The position numbers were made by a program, and so were the translations under genes. A DNA stretch of 64,000 bases from Rallus limicola. Its lineage: Eukaryota; Chordata; Aves; Gruiformes; Rallidae. Shown here piece after piece: positions 47,729-61,984 of the stretch (positions are counted from its first letter, which is position 1; the number at the start of each line of letters is the position of its first letter). The stretch spans positions 1-64,000 of the forward strand of contig JAKCOZ010000639.1 of NCBI GenBank assembly GCA_022605955.1, in the 5' to 3' direction. The notes under the pieces were generated by a model, which saw only the letters and a program-made list of their open reading frames with translations, ran no database searches and was not told the origin of the DNA.

Positions 47729-50700
47729 GTCTGCTTGTGTGTCCTGTTAGGAGGTTTCAGACAAGCTATGCCTTTCAGGCCTAGATTCTTTACTTTGGGA
47801 GTTATTGCTGGACGTTTAGCATGTTTTGAACTGCAGTCTGCTAGGGCCGAGAAAAGCACTGTAGGAGGTAGCAGGCATGTTCCCTCTTTCCAGGCAAATG
47901 AAAAGGCTGAGAGCCAAAGTGACAGGATCTGCTTGTGTGTCCTGTTAGGAGGTTTCAGACAAGCTATGCCTTTCATGCCTAGCTTCTTTACTTTGGGAGT
48001 TATTGCTGGACGTTTAGCATGTTTTGAACTGCAGTCTGCTAGGGCCGAGAAAAGCACCGTAGGAGCTTCCAGGCATGTTCCCTCTTTCCAGGCAAAGGAA
48101 AAGGCTGAGAGCCAAAGTGACAGGGTCTGCTTGTGTGTCCTGTTAGGAGGTTTCAGACAAGCTATGCCTTTCAGTCCTAGCTTCTTTACTTTGGGAGTTA
48201 TTGCTGGACGTTTAGCATGTTTTGAACTGCAGTCTGCTAGGGCCGAGAAAAGCACCGTAGGAGGTTCCAGGCATGTTCCCTCTTTCCAGGCAAAGGAAAA
48301 GGCTGAGAGCCAAAGTGACAGGGTCTGCTTGTGTGTCCTGTTAGGAGGTTTCAGACAAGCTATGCCTTTCATGCCTAGCTTCTTTACTTTGGGAGTTATT
48401 GCTGGACGTTTAGCATGTTTTGAACTGCAGTCTGCTAGGGCCGAGAAAAGCACTGTAGGAGGTAGCAGGTATGTTCCTTCTTTCCAGGCAAAGGAAAAGG
48501 CTGAGAGCCAAAGTGACAGGGTCTGCTTGTGTGTCCTGTTAGGTGGTTTCAGACAAGCTATGCCTTTCAGTCCTAGCTTCTTTACTTTGGGAGTTATTGC
48601 TGGACGTTTAGCATGTTTTGAACTGCAGTCTGCTAGGGCCGAGAAAAGCACCGTAGGAGGTTCCAGGCATGTTCCCTCTTTCCAGGCAAAGGAAAAGGCT
48701 GAGAGCCAAAGTGACAGGGTCTGCTTGTGTGTCCTGTTAGGAGGTTTCAGACAAGCTATGCCTTTCATGCCTAGCTTCTTTACTTTGGGAGTTATTGCTG
48801 GACGTTTAGCATGTTTTGAACTGCAGTCTGCTAGGGCCGAGAAAAGCACCGTAGGAGGTTCCAGGCATGTTCCCTCTTTCCAGGCAAAGGAAAAGGCTGA
48901 GAGCCAAAGTGACAGGGTCTGCTTGTGTGTCCTGTTAGGAGGTTTCAGACAAGCTATGCCTTTCATGCCTAGCTTCTTTACTTTGGGAGTTATTGCTGGA
49001 CGTTTAGCATGTTTTGAACTGCAGTCTGCTAGGGCCGAGAAAAGCACCGTAGGAGGTTCCAGGCATGTTCCTTCTTTCCAGGCAAAGGAAAAGGCTGAGA
49101 GCCAAAGTGACAGGGTCTGCTTGTGTGTCCTGTTAGGAGGTTTCAGACAAGCTATGCCTTTCAGTCCTAGCTTCTTTACTTTGGGAGTTATTGCTGGACG
49201 TTTAGCATGTTTTGAACTGCAGTCTGCTAGGGCCGAGAAAAGCACCGTAGGAGGTTCCAGGCATGTTCCCTCTTTCCAGGCAAAGGAAAAGGCTGAGAGC
49301 CAAAGTGACAGGGTCTGCTTGTGTGTCCTGTTAGGAGGTTTCAGACAAGCTATGCCTTTCAGGCCTAGCTTCTTTACTTTGGGAGTTATTGCTGGACGTT
49401 TAGCATGTTTTGAACTGCAGTCTGCTAGGGCCGAGAAAAGCACCGTAGGAGGTTCCAGGCATGTTCCCTCTTTCCAGGCAAAGGAAAAGGCTGAGAGCCA
49501 AAGTGACAGGGTCTGCTTGTGTGTCCTGTTAGGAGGTTTCAGACAAGCTATGCCTTTCATGCCTAGCTTCTTTACTTTGGGAGTTATTGCTGGACGTTTA
49601 GCATGTTTTGAACTGCAGTCTGCTAGGGCCGAGAAAAGCACCGTAGGAGGTTCCAGGCATGTTCCCTCTTTCCAGGCAAAGGAAAAGGCTGAGAGCCAAA
49701 GTGACAGGGTCTGCTTGTGTGTCCTGTTAGGAGGTTTCAGACAAGCTATGCCTTTCATGCCTAGCTTCTTTACTTTGGGAGTTATTGCTGGACGTTTAGC
49801 ATGTTTTGAACTGCAGTCTGCTAGGGCCGAGAAAAGCACCGTAGGAGGTTCCAGGCATGTTCCCTCTTTCCAGGCAAAGGAAAAGGCTGAGAGCCAAAGT
49901 GACAGGGTCTGCTTGTGTGTCCTGTTAGGAGGTTTCAGACAAGCTATGCCTTTCATGCCTAGCTTCTTTACTTTGGGAGTTATTGCTGGACGTTTAGCAT
50001 GTTTTGAACTGCAGTCTGCTAGGGCCGAGAAAAGCACCGTAGGAGGTTCCAGGCATGTTCCCTCTTTCCAGGCAAAGGAAAAGGCTGAGAGCCAAAGTGA
50101 CAGGGTCTGCTTGTGTGTCCTGTTAGGAGGTTTCAGACAAGCTATGCCTTTCAGTCCTAGCTTCTTTACTTTGGGAGTTATTGCTGGACGTTTAGCATGT
50201 TTTGAACTGCAGTCTGCTAGGGCCGAGAAAAGCACCGTAGGAGGTTCCAGGCATGTTCCCTCTTTCCAGGCAAAGGAAAAGGCTGAGAGCCAAAGTGACA
50301 GGGTCTGCTTGTGTGTCCTGTTAGGAGGTTTCAGACAAGCTATGCCTTTCAGTCCTAGCTTCTTTACTTTGGGAGTTATTGCTGGACGTTTAGCATGTTT
50401 TGAACTGCAGTCTGCTAGGGCCGAGAAAAGCACCGTAGGAGGTTCCAGGCATGTTCCCTCTTTCCAGGCAAAGGAAAAGGCTGAGAGCCAAAGTGACAGG
50501 GTCTGCTTGTGTGTCCTGTTAGGAGGTTTCAGACAAGCTATGCCTTTCATGCCTAGCTTCTTTACTTTGGGAGTTATTGCTGGACGTTTAGCATGTTTTG
50601 AACTGCAGTCTGCTAGGGCCGAGAAAAGCACCGTAGGTGGTTCCAGGCATGTTCCCTCTTTCCAGGCAAAGGAAAAGGCTGAGAGCCAAAGTGACAGGGT

Positions 50701-53470
50701 CTGCTTGTGTGTCCTGTTAGGAGGTTTCAGACAAGCTATGCCTTTCAGTCCTAGCTTCTTTACTTTGGGAGTTATTGCTGGACGTTTAGCATGTTTTGAA
50801 CTGCAGTCTGCTAGGGCCGAGAAAAGCACTGTAGGAGGTAGCAGGTATGTTCCTTCTTTCCAGGCAAAGGAAAAGGCTGAGAGCCAAAGTGACAGGGTCT
50901 GCTTGTGTGTCCTGTTAGGAGGTTTCAGACAAGCTATGCCTTTCAGTCCTAGCTTCTTTACTTTGGGAGTTATTGCTGGACGTTTAGCATGTTTTGAACT
51001 GCAGTCTGTTAGGGCCGAGAAAAGCACCGTAGGAGGTTCCAGGCATGTTCCCTCTTTCCATGCAAAGGAAAAGGCTGAGAGCCAAAGTGACAGGGTCTGC
51101 TTGTGTGTCCTGTTAGGAGGTTTCAGACAAGCTATGCCTTTCAGTCCTAGCTTCTTTACTTTGGGAGTTATTGCTGGACGTTTAGCATGTTTTGAACTGC
51201 AGTCTGCTAGGGCCGAGAAAAGCACCGTAGGAGGTTCCAGGCATGTTCCCTCTTTCCAGGCAAAGGAAAAGGCTGAGAGCCAAAGTGACAGGGTCTGCTT
51301 GTGTGTCCTGTTAGGAGGTTTCAGACAAGCTATGCCTTTCAGTCCTAGCTTCTTTACTTTGGGAGTTATTGCTGGACGTTTAGCATGTTTTGAACTGCAG
51401 TCTGCTAGGGCCGAGAAAAGCACCGTAGGAGGTTCCAGGCATGTTCCCTCTTTCCAGGCAAAGGAAAAGGCTGAGAGCCAAAGTGACAGGGTCTGCTTGT
51501 GTGTCCTGTTAGGAGGTTTCAGACAAGCTATGCCTTTCATGCCTAGCTTCTTTACTTTGGGAGTTATTGCTGGACGTTTAGCATGTTTTGAACTGCAGTC
51601 TGCTAGGGCCGAGAAAAGCACCGTAGGTGGTTCCAGGCATGTTCCCTCTTTCCAGGCAAAGGAAAAGGCTGAGAGCCAAAGTGACAGGGTCTGCTTGTGT
51701 GTCCTGTTAGGAGGTTTCAGACAAGCTATGCCTTTCATGCCTAGCTTCTTTACTTTGGGAGTTATTGCTGGACGTTTAGCATGTTTTGAACTGCAGTCTG
51801 CTAGGGCCGAGAAAAGCACCGTAGGAGGTTCCAGGCATGTTCCCTCTTTCCAGGCAAAGGAAAAGGCTGAGAGCCAAAGTGACAGGGTCTGCTTGTGTGT
51901 CCTGTTAGGAGGTTTCAGACAAGCTATGCCTTTCAGTCCTAGCTTCTTTACTTTGGGAGTTATTGCTGGACGTTTAGCATGTTTTGAACTGCAGTCTGCT
52001 AGGGCCGAGAAAAGCACCGTAGGAGGTTTCAGGCATGTTCCCTCTTTCCAGGCAAAGGAAAAGGCTGAGAGCCAAAGTGACAGGGTCTGCTTGTGTGTCC
52101 TGTTAGGAGGTTTCAGACAAGCTATGCCTTTCATGCCTAGCTTCTTTACTTTGGGAGTTATTGCTGGACGTTTAGCATGTTTTGAACTGCAGTCTGCTAG
52201 GGCCGAGAAAAGCACCGTAGGAGGTTCCAGGCATTTTCCCTCTTTCCAGGCAAAGGAAAAGGCTGAGAGCCAAAGTGACAGGGTCTGCTTGTGTGTCCTG
52301 TTAGGAGGTTTCAGACAAGCTATGCCTTTCATGCCTAGCTTCTTTACTTTGGGAGTTATTGCTGGACGTTTAGCATGTTTTGAACTGCAGTCTGCTAGGG
52401 CCGAGAAAAGCACCGTAGGAGGTTCCAGGCATGTTCCCTCTTTCCAGGCAAAGGAAAAGGCTGAGAGCCAAAGTGACAGGGTCTGCTTGTGTGTCCTGTT
52501 AGGAGGTTTCAGACAAGCTATGCCTTTCAGTCCTAGCTTCTTTACTTTGGGAGTTATTGCTGGACGTTTAGCATGTTTTGAACTGCAGTCTGCTAGGGCC
52601 GAGAAAAGCACTGTAGGAGGTAGCAGGTATGTTCCTTCTTTCCAGGCAAAGGAAAAGGCTGAGAGCCAAAGTGACAGGGTCTGCTTGTGTGTCCTGTTAG
52701 GAGGTTTCAGACAAGCTATGCCTTTCATGCCTAGCTTCTTTACTTTGGGAGTTATTGCTGGACGTTTAGCATGTTTTGAACTGCAGTCTGCTAGGGCCGA
52801 GAAAAGCACCGTAGGAGGTTCCAGGCATGTTCCCTCTTTCCAGGCAAAGGAAAAGGCTGAGAGCCAAAGTGACAGGGTCTGCTTGTGTGTCCTGTTAGGA
52901 GGTTTCAGACAAGCTATGCTTTTCATGCCTAGCTTCTTTACTTTGGGAGTTATTGCTGGACGTTTAGCATGTTTTGAACTGCAGTCTGCTAGGGCCGAGA
53001 AAAGCACCGTAGGAGCTTCCAGGCATGTTCCCTCTTTCCAGGCAAAGGAAAAGGCTGAGAGCCAAAGTGACAGGGTCTGCTTGTGTGTCCTGTTAGGAGG
53101 TTTCAGACAAGCTATGCCTTTCAGTCCTAGCTTCTTTACTTTGGGAGTTATTGCTGGACGTTTAGCATGTTTTGAACTGCAGTCTGTTAGGGCCGAGAAA
53201 AGCACCGTAGGAGGTTCCAGGCATGTTCCCTCTTTCCATGCAAAGGAAAAGGCTGAGAGCCAAAGTGACAGGGTCTGCTTGTGTGTCCTGTTAGGAGGTT
53301 TCAGACAAGCTATGCCTTTCAGTCCTAGCTTCTTTACTTTGGGAGTTATTGCTGGACGTTTAGCATGTTTTGAACTGCAGTCTGCTAGGGCCGAGAAAAG
53401 CACCGTAGGAGGTTCCAGGCATGTTCCCTCTTTCCAGGCAAAGGAAAAGGCTGAGAGCCAAAGTGACAGG
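47729..53470 (+). repeat. Junction stretch mixing HOR B and HOR C markers (29 monomers)
   Basis: It begins with the C-type landmark monomer (aggcctagattc, 47777) and follows C-type order to about 49.3 kb. It passes through ordinary units with one 'caggcctagc' monomer near 49362. From about 50.5 kb it carries B-type markers: 'gtaggtggttcc' (50633 and 51625), 'ctgttagggc' with 'ccatgcaaag' (51007 and 53185), 'ggtttcagg' (52024) and 'atgctttt' (52916). The 'ggtttcagg' marker lies 68 units plus one base from the one near 38559. It is best read as the second arrival of the B-to-C transition, carried along in the large duplication. Confidence 0.7.
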
Positions 53471-56400
53471 GTCTGCTTGTGTGTCCTGTTAGGAGGTTTC
53501 AGACAAGCTATGCCTTTCAGTCCTAGCTTCTTTACTTTGGGAGTTATTGCTGGACGTTTAGCATGTTTTGAACTGCAGTCTGCTAGGGCCGAGAAAAGCA
53601 CCGTAGGAGGTTCCAGGCATGTTCCCTCTTTCCAGGCAAAGGAAAAGGCTGAGAGCCAAAGTGACAGGGTCTGCTTGTGTGTCCTGTTAGGAGGTTTCAG
53701 ACAAGCTATGCCTTTCATGCCTAGCTTCTTTACTTTGGGAGTTATTGCTGGACGTTTAGCATGTTTTGAACTGCAGTCTGCTAGGGCCGAGAAAAGCACC
53801 GTAGGAGGTTCCAGGCATGTTCCCTCTTTCCAGGCAAAGGAAAAGGCTGAGAGCCAAAGTGACAGGGTCTGCTTGTGTGTCCTGTTAGGAGGTTTCAGAC
53901 AAGCTATGCCTTTCATGCCTAGCTTCTTTACTTTGGGAGTTATTGCTGGACGTTTAGCATGTTTTGAACTGCAGTCTGCTAGGGCCGAGAAAAGCACCGT
54001 AGGAGGTTCCAGGCATGTTCCCTCTTTCCAGGCAAAGGAAAAGGCTGAGAGCCAAAGTGACAGGGTCTGCTTGTGTGTCCTGTTAGGAGGTTTCAGACAA
54101 GCTATGCCTTTCATGCCTAGCTTCTTTACTTTGGGAGTTATTGCTGGACGTTTAGCATGTTTTGAACTGCAGTCTGCTAGGGCCGAGAAAAGCACTGTAG
54201 GAGGTAGCAGGTATGTTCCTACTTTCCAGGCAAAGGAAAAGGCTGAGAGCCAAAGTGACAGGGTCTGCTTGTGTGTCCTGTTAGGAGGTTTCAGACAAGC
54301 TATGCCTTTCATGCCTAGCTTCTTTACTTTGGGAGTTATTGCTGGACGTTTAGCATGTTTTGAACTGCAGTCTGCTAGGGCCGAGAAAAGCACCGTAGGA
54401 GGTTCCAGGCATGTTCCCTCTTTCCAGGCAAAGGAAAAGGCTGAGAGCCAAAGTGACAGGGTCTGCTTGTGTGTCCTGTTAGGAGGTTTCAGACAAGCTA
54501 TGCCTTTCATGCCTAGCTTCTTTACTTTGGGAGTTATTGCTGGACGTTTAGCATGTTTTGAACTGCAGTCTGCTAGGGCCGAGAAAAGCACTGTAGGAGG
54601 TAGTAGGTATGTTCCTACTTTCCAGGCAAAGGAAAAGGCTGAGAGCCAAAGTGACAGGGTCTGCTTGTGTGTCCTGTTAGGAGGTTTCAGACAAGCTATG
54701 CCTTTCATGCCTAGCTTCTTTACTTTGGGAGTTATTGCTGGACGTTTAGCATGTTTTGAACTGCAGTCTGCTAGGGCCGAGAAAAGCACCGTAGGAGGTT
54801 CCAGGCATGTTCCCTCTTTCCAGGCAAAGGAAAAGGCTGAGAGCCAAAGTGACAGGGTCTGCTTGTGTGTCCTGTTAGGAGGTTTCAGACAAGCTATGCC
54901 TTTCAGTCCTAGCTTCTTTACTTTGGGAGTTATTGCTGGACGTTTAGCATGTTTTGAACTGCAGTCTGCTAGGGCCGAGAAAAGCACTGTAGGAGGTAGC
55001 AGGTATGTTCCTTCTTTCCAGGCAAAGGAAAAGGCTGAGAGCCAAAGTGACAGGGTCTGCTTGTGTGTCCTGTTAGGAGGTTTCAGACAAGCTATGCCTT
55101 TCATGCCTAGCTTCTTTACTTTGGGAGTTATTGCTGGACGTTTAGCATGTTTTGAACTGCAGTCTGCTAGGGCCGAGAAAAGCACCGTAGGAGGTTCCAG
55201 GCATGTTCCCTCTTTCCAGGCAAAGGAAAAGGCTGAGAGCCAAAGTGACAGGGTCTGCTTGTGTGTCCTGTTAGGAGGTTTCAGACAAGCTATGCCTTTC
55301 AGTCCTAGCTTCTTTACTTTGGGAGTTATTGCTGGACGTTTAGCATGTTTTGAACTGCAGTCTGCTAGGGCCGAGAAAAGCACTGTAGGAGGTAGCAGGT
55401 ATGTTCCTTCTTTCCAGGCAAAGGAAAAGGCTGAGAGCCAAAGTGACAGGGTCTGCTTGTGTGTCCTGTTAGGAGGTTTCAGACAAGCTATGCCTTTCAT
55501 GCCTAGCTTCTTTACTTTGGGAGTTATTGCTGGACGTTTAGCATGTTTTGAACTGCAGTCTGCTAGGGCCGAGAAAAGCACCGTAGGAGGTTCCAGGCAT
55601 GTTCCCTCTTTCCAGGCAAAGGAAAAGGCTGAGAGCCAAAGTGACAGGGTCTGCTTGTGTGTCCTGTTAGGAGGTTTCAGACAAGCTATGCCTTTCATGC
55701 CTAGCTTCTTTACTTTGGGAGTTATTGCTGGACGTTTAGCATGTTTTGAACTGCAGTCTGCTAGGGCCGAGAAAAGCACCGTAGGAGGTTCCAGGCATGT
55801 TCCCTCTTTCCAGGCAAAGGAAAAGGCTGAGAGCCAAAGTGACAGGGTCTGCTTGTGTGTCCTGTTAGGAGGTTTCAGACAAGCTATGCCTTTCAGTCCT
55901 AGCTTCTTTACTTTGGGAGTTATTGCTGGACGTTTAGCATGTTTTGAACTGCAGTCTGCTAGGGCCGAGAAAAGCACCGTAGGAGGTTCCAGGCATGTTC
56001 CCTCTTTCCAGGCAAAGGAAAAGGCTGAGAGCCAAAGTGACAGGGTCTGCTTGTGTGTCCTGTTAGGAGGTTTCAGACAAGCTATGCCTTTCAGTCCTAG
56101 CTTCTTTACTTTGGGAGTTATTGCTGGACGTTTAGCATGTTTTGAACTGCAGTCTGCTAGGGCCGAGAAAAGCACCGTAGGAGGTTCCAGGCATGTTCCC
56201 TCTTTCCAGGCAAAGGAAAAGGCTGAGAGCCAAAGTGACAGGGTCTGCTTGTGTGTCCTGTTAGGAGGTTTCAGACAAGCTATGCCTTTCAGGCCTAGAT
56301 TCTTTACTTTGGGAGTTATTGCTGGACGTTTAGCATGTTTTGAACTGCAGTCTGCTAGGGCCGAGAAAAGCACTGTAGGAGGTAGCAGGTATGTTCCTTC

Positions 56401-59400
56401 TTTCCAAGCAAAGGAAAAGGCTGAGAGCCAAAGTGACAGGATCTGCTTGTGTGTCCTGTTAGGAGGTTTCAGACAAGCTATGCCTTTCATGCCTAGCTTC
56501 TTTACTTTGGGAGTTATTGCTGGACGTTTAGCATGTTTTGAACTGCAGTCTGCTAGGGCCGAGAAAAGCACCGTAGGAGGTTCCAGGCATGTTCCCTCTT
56601 TCCAGGCAAAGGAAAAGGCTGAGAGCCAAAGTGACAGGGTCTGCTTGTGTGTCCTGTTAGGAGGTTTCAGACAAGCTATGCCTTTCATGCCTAGCTTCTT
56701 TACTTTGGGAGTTATTGCTGGACGTTTAGCATGTTTTGAACTGCAGTCTGCTAGGGCCGAGAAAAGCACCGTAGGAGCTTCCAGGCATGTTCCCTCTTTC
56801 CAGGCAAAGGAAAAGGCTGAGAGCCAAAGTGACAGGGTCTGCTTGTGTGTCCTGTTAGGAGGTTTCAGACAAGCTATGCCTTTCAGTCCTAGCTTCTTTA
56901 CTTTGGGAGTTATTGCTGGACGTTTAACATGTTTTGAACTGCAGTCTGCTAGGGCCGAGAAAAGCACCGTAGGAGGTTCCAGGCATGTTCCCTCTTTCCA
57001 GGCAAAGGAAAAGGCTGAGAGCCAAAGTGACAGGGTCTGCTTGTGTGTCCTGTTAGGAGGTTTCAGACAAGCTATGCCTTTCATGCCTAGCTTCTTTACT
57101 TTGGGAGTTATTGCTGGACGTTTAGCATGTTTTGAACTGCAGTCTGCTAGGGCCGAGAAAAGCACTGTAGGAGGTAGCAGGTATGTTCCTTCTTTCCAGG
57201 CAAAGGAAAAGGCTGAGAGCCAAAGTGACAGGGTCTGCTTGTGTGTCCTGTTAGGAGGTTTCAGACAAGCTATGCCTTTCAGTCCTAGCTTCTTTACTTT
57301 GGGAGTTATTGCTGGACGTTTAGCATGTTTTGAACTGCAGTCTGCTAGGGCCGAGAAAAGCACCGTAGGAGGTTCCAGGCATGTTCCCTCTTTCCAGGCA
57401 AAGGAAAAGGCTGAGAGCCAAAGTGACAGGGTCTGCTTGTGTGTCCTGTTAGGAGGTTTCAGACAAGCTATGCCTTTCATGCCTAGCTTCTTTACTTTGG
57501 GAGTTATTGCTGGACGTTTAGCATGTTTTGAACTGCAGTCTGCTAGGGCCGAGAAAAGCACCGTAGGAGGTTCCAGGCATGTTCCCTCTTTCCAGGCAAA
57601 GGAAAAGGCTGAGAGCCAAAGTGACAGGGTCTGCTTGTGTGTCCTGTTAGGAGGTTTCAGACAAGCTATGCCTTTCATGCCTAGCTTCTTTACTTTGGGA
57701 GTTATTGCTGGACGTTTAGCATGTTTTGAACTGCAGTCTGCTAGGGCCGAGAAAAGCACCGTAGGAGGTTCCAGGCATGTTCCTTCTTTCCAGGCAAAGG
57801 AAAAGGCTGAGAGCCAAAGTGACAGGGTCTGCTTGTGTGTCCTGTTAGGAGGTTTCAGACAAGCTATGCCTTTCAGTCCTAGCTTCTTTACTTTGGGAGT
57901 TATTGCTGGACGTTTAGCATGTTTTGAACTGCAGTCTGCTAGGGCCGAGAAAAGCACCGTAGGAGGTTCCAGGCATGTTCCCTCTTTCCAGGCAAAGGAA
58001 AAGGCTGAGAGCCAAAGTGACAGGGTCTGCTTGTGTGTCCTGTTAGGAGGTTTCAGACAAGCTATGCCTTTCATGCCTAGCTTCTTTACTTTGGGAGTTA
58101 TTGCTGGACGTTTAGCATGTTTTGAACTGCAGTCTGCTAGGGCCGAGAAAAGCACCGTAGGAGGTTCCAGGCATGTTCCCTCTTTCCAGGCAAAGGAAAA
58201 GGCTGAGAGCCAAAGTGACAGGGTCTGCTTGTGTGTCCTGTTAGGAGGTTTCAGACAAGCTATGCCTTTCATGCCTAGCTTCTTTACTTTGGGAGTTATT
58301 GCTGGACGTTTAGCATGTTTTGAACTGCAGTCTGCTAGGGCCGAGAAAAGCACTGTAGGAGGTAGCAGGTATGTTCCTTCTTTCCAGGCAAAGGAAAAGG
58401 CTGAGAGCCAAAGTGACAGGGTCTGCTTGTGTGTCCTGTTAGGAGGTTTCAGACAAGCTATGCCTTTCATGCCTAGCTTCTTTACTTTGGGAGTTATTGC
58501 TGGACGTTTAGCATGTTTTGAACTGCAGTCTGCTAGGGCCGAGAAAAGCACCGTAGGAGGTTCCAGGCATGTTCCCTCTTTCCAGGCAAAGGAAAAGGCT
58601 GAGAGCCAAAGTGACAGGGTCTGCTTGTGTGTCCTGTTAGGAGGTTTCAGACAAGCTATGCCTTTCAGTCCTAGCTTCTTTACTTTGGGAGTTATTGCTG
58701 GACGTTTAGCATGTTTTGAACTGCAGTCTGCTAGGGCCGAGAAAAGCACTGTAGGAGGTAGCAGGTATGTTCCTTCTTTCCAGGCAAAGGAAAAGGCTGA
58801 GAGCCAAAGTGACAGGGTCTGCTTGTGTGTCCTGTTAGGAGGTTTCAGACAAGCTATGCCTTTCATGCCTAGCTTCTTTACTTTGGGAGTTATTGCTGGA
58901 CGTTTAGCATGTTTTGAACTGCAGTCTGCTAGGGCCGAGAAAATCACCGTAGGAGGTTCCAGGCATGTTCCCTCTTTCCAGGCAAAGGAAAAGGCTGAGA
59001 GCCAAAGTGACAGGGTCTGCTTGTGTGTCCTGTTAGGAGGTTTCAGACAAGCTATGCCTTTCATGCCTAGCTTCTTTACTTTGGGAGTTATTGCTGGACG
59101 TTTAGCATGTTTTGAACTGCAGTCTGCTAGGGCCGAGAAAAGCACCGTAGGAGGTTCCAGGCATGTTCCCTCTTTCCAGGCAAAGGAAAAGGCTGAGAGC
59201 CAAAGTGACAGGGTCTGCTTGTGTGTCCTGTTAGGAGGTTTCAGACAAGCTATGCCTTTCATGCCTAGCTTCTTTACTTTGGGAGTTATTGCTGGACGTT
59301 TAGCATGTTTTGAACTGCAGTCTGCTAGGGCCGAGAAAAGCACTGTAGGAGGTAGCAGGTATGTTCCTTCTTTCCAGGCAAAGGAAAAGGCTGAGAGCCA

Positions 59401-61984
59401 AAGTGACAGGGTCTGCTTGTGTGTCCTGTTAGGAGGTTTCAGACAAGCTATGCCTTTCAGTCCTAGCTTCTTTACTTTGGGAGTTATTGCTGGACGTTTA
59501 GCATGTTTTGAACTGCAGTCTGCTAGGGCCGAGAAAAGCACCGTAGGAGGTTCCAGGCATGTTCCCTCTTTCCAGGCAAAGGAAAAGGCTGAGAGCCAAA
59601 GTGACAGGGTCTGCTTGTGTGTCCTGTTAGGAGGTTTCAGACAAGCTATGCCTTTCATGCCTAGCTTCTTTACTTTGGGAGTTATTGCTGGACGTTTAGC
59701 ATGTTTTGAACTGCAGTCTGCTAGGGCCGAGAAAAGCACCGTAGGAGGTTCCAGGCATGTTCCCTCTTTCCAGGCAAAGGAAAAGGCTGAGAGCCAAAGT
59801 GACAGGGTCTGCTTGTGTGTCCTGTTAGGAGGTTTCAGACAAGCTATGCCTTTCATGCCTAGCTTCTTTACTTTGGGAGTTATTGCTGGACGTTTAGCAT
59901 GTTTTGAACTGCAGTCTGCTAGGGCCGAGAAAAGCACCGTAGGAGGTTCCAGGCATGTTCCCTCTTTCCAGGCAAAGGAAAAGGCTGAGAGCCAAAGTGA
60001 CAGGGTCTGCTTGTGTGTCCTGTTAGGAGGTTTCAGACAAGCTATGCCTTTCAGTCCTAGCTTCTTTACTTTGGGAGTTATTGCTGGACGTTTAGCATGT
60101 TTTGAACTGCAGTCTGCTAGGGCCGAGAAAAGCACCGTAGGAGGTTCCAGGCATGTTCCCTCTTTCCAGGCAAAGGAAAAGGCTGAGAGCCAAAGTGACA
60201 GGGTCTGCTTGTGTGTCCTGTTAGGAGGTTTCAGACAAGCTATGCCTTTCATGCCTAGCTTCTTTACTTTGGGAGTTATTGCTGGACGTTTAGCATGTTT
60301 TGAACTGCAGTCTGCTAGGGCCGAGAAAAGCACCGTAGGAGGTTCCAGGCATGTTCCCTCTTTCCAGGCAAAGGAAAAGGCTGAGAGCCAAAGTGACAGG
60401 GTCTGCTCGTGTGTCCTGTTAGGAGGTTTCAGACAAGCTATGCCTTTCATGCCTAGCTTCTTTACTTTGGGAGTTATTGCTGGACGTTTAGCATGTTTTG
60501 AACTGCAGTCTGCTAGGGCCGAGAAAAGCACCGTAGGAGGTAGCAGGTATGTTCCTTCTTTCCAGGCAAAGGAAAAGGCTGAGAGCCAAAGTGACAGGGT
60601 CTGCTTGTGTGTCCTGTTAGGAGGTTTCAGACAAGCTATGCCTTTCATGCCTAGCTTCTTTACTTTGGGAGTTATTGCTGGACGTTTAGCATGTTTTGAA
60701 CTGCAGTCTGCTAGGGCCGAGAAAAGCACCGTAGGAGGTTCCAGGCATGTTCCCTCTTTCCAGGCAAAGGAAAAGGCTGAGAGCCAAAGTGACAGGGTCT
60801 GCTTGTGTGTCCTGTTAGGAGGTTTCAGACAAGCTATGCCTTTCAGTCCTAGCTTCTTTACTTTGGGAGTTATTGCTGGACGTTTAGCATGTTTTGAACT
60901 GCAGTCTGCTAGGGCCGAGAAAAGCACTGTAGGAGGTAGCAGGTATGTTTCTTCATTCCAGGCAAATGAAAAGGCTGAGAGCCAAAGTGACAGGGTCTGC
61001 TTGTGTGTCCTGTTAGGAGGTTTCAGACAAGCTATGCCTTTCATGCCTAGCTTCTTTACTTTGGGAGTTATTGCTGGACGTTTAGCATGTTTTGAACTGC
61101 AGTCTGCTAGGGCCGAGAAAAGCACCGTAGGAGGTTCCAGGCATGTTCCCTCTTTCCAGGCAAAGGAAAAGGCTGAGAGCCAAAGTGACAGGGTCTGCTT
61201 GTGTGTCCTGTTAGGAGGTTTCAGACAAGCTATGCCTTTCAGTCCTAGCTTCTTTACTTTGGGAGTTATTGCTGGACGTTTAGCATGTTTTGAACTGCAG
61301 TCTGCTAGGGCCGAGAAAAGCACTGTAGGAGGTAGCAGGTATGTTCCTTCTTTCCAGGCAAAGGAAAAGGCTGAGAGCCAAAGTGACAGGGTCTGCTTGT
61401 GTGTCCTGTTAGGAGGTTTCAGACAAGCTATGCCTTTCATGCCTAGCTTCTTTACTTTGGGAGTTATTGCTGGACGTTTAGCATGTTTTGAACTGCAGTC
61501 TGCTAGGGCCGAGAAAAGCACCGTAGGAGGTTCCAGGCATGTTCCCTCTTTCCAGGCAAATGAAAAGGCTGAGAGCCAAAGTGACAGGGTCTGCTTGTGT
61601 GTCCTGTTAGGAGGTTTCAGACAAGCTATGCCTTTCATGCCTAGCTTCTTTACTTTGGGAGTTATTGCTGGACGTTTAGCATGTTTTGAACTGCAGTCTG
61701 CTAGGGCCGAGAAAAGCACCGTAGGAGGTTCCAGGCATGTTCCCTCTTTCCAGGCAAAGGAAAAGGCTGAGAGCCAAAGTGACAGGGTCTGCTTGTGTGT
61801 CCTGTTAGGAGGTTTCAGACAAGCTATGCCTTTCAGTCCTAGCTTCTTTACTTTGGGAGTTATTGCTGGACGTTTAGCATGTTTTGAACTGCAGTCTGCT
61901 AGGGCCGAGAAAAGCACCGTAGGAGGTTCCAGGCATGTTCCCTCTTTCCAGGCAAAGGAAAAGGCTGAGAGCCAAAGTGACAGG
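53471..61984 (+). repeat. Higher-order repeat C, copy 2 (43 monomers)
   Basis: Partner of 39412-47728. Relative to copy 1 it lacks one monomer just after the landmark unit at 56243. It gains one near 59015 and one near 60401 (the latter carries 'gctcgtg' at its start). The net of +1 unit agrees with 43 versus 42 monomers. Private changes include 'aaaatcacc' near 58942 and 'gtttcttcattcc' near 60947. Confidence 0.85.
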
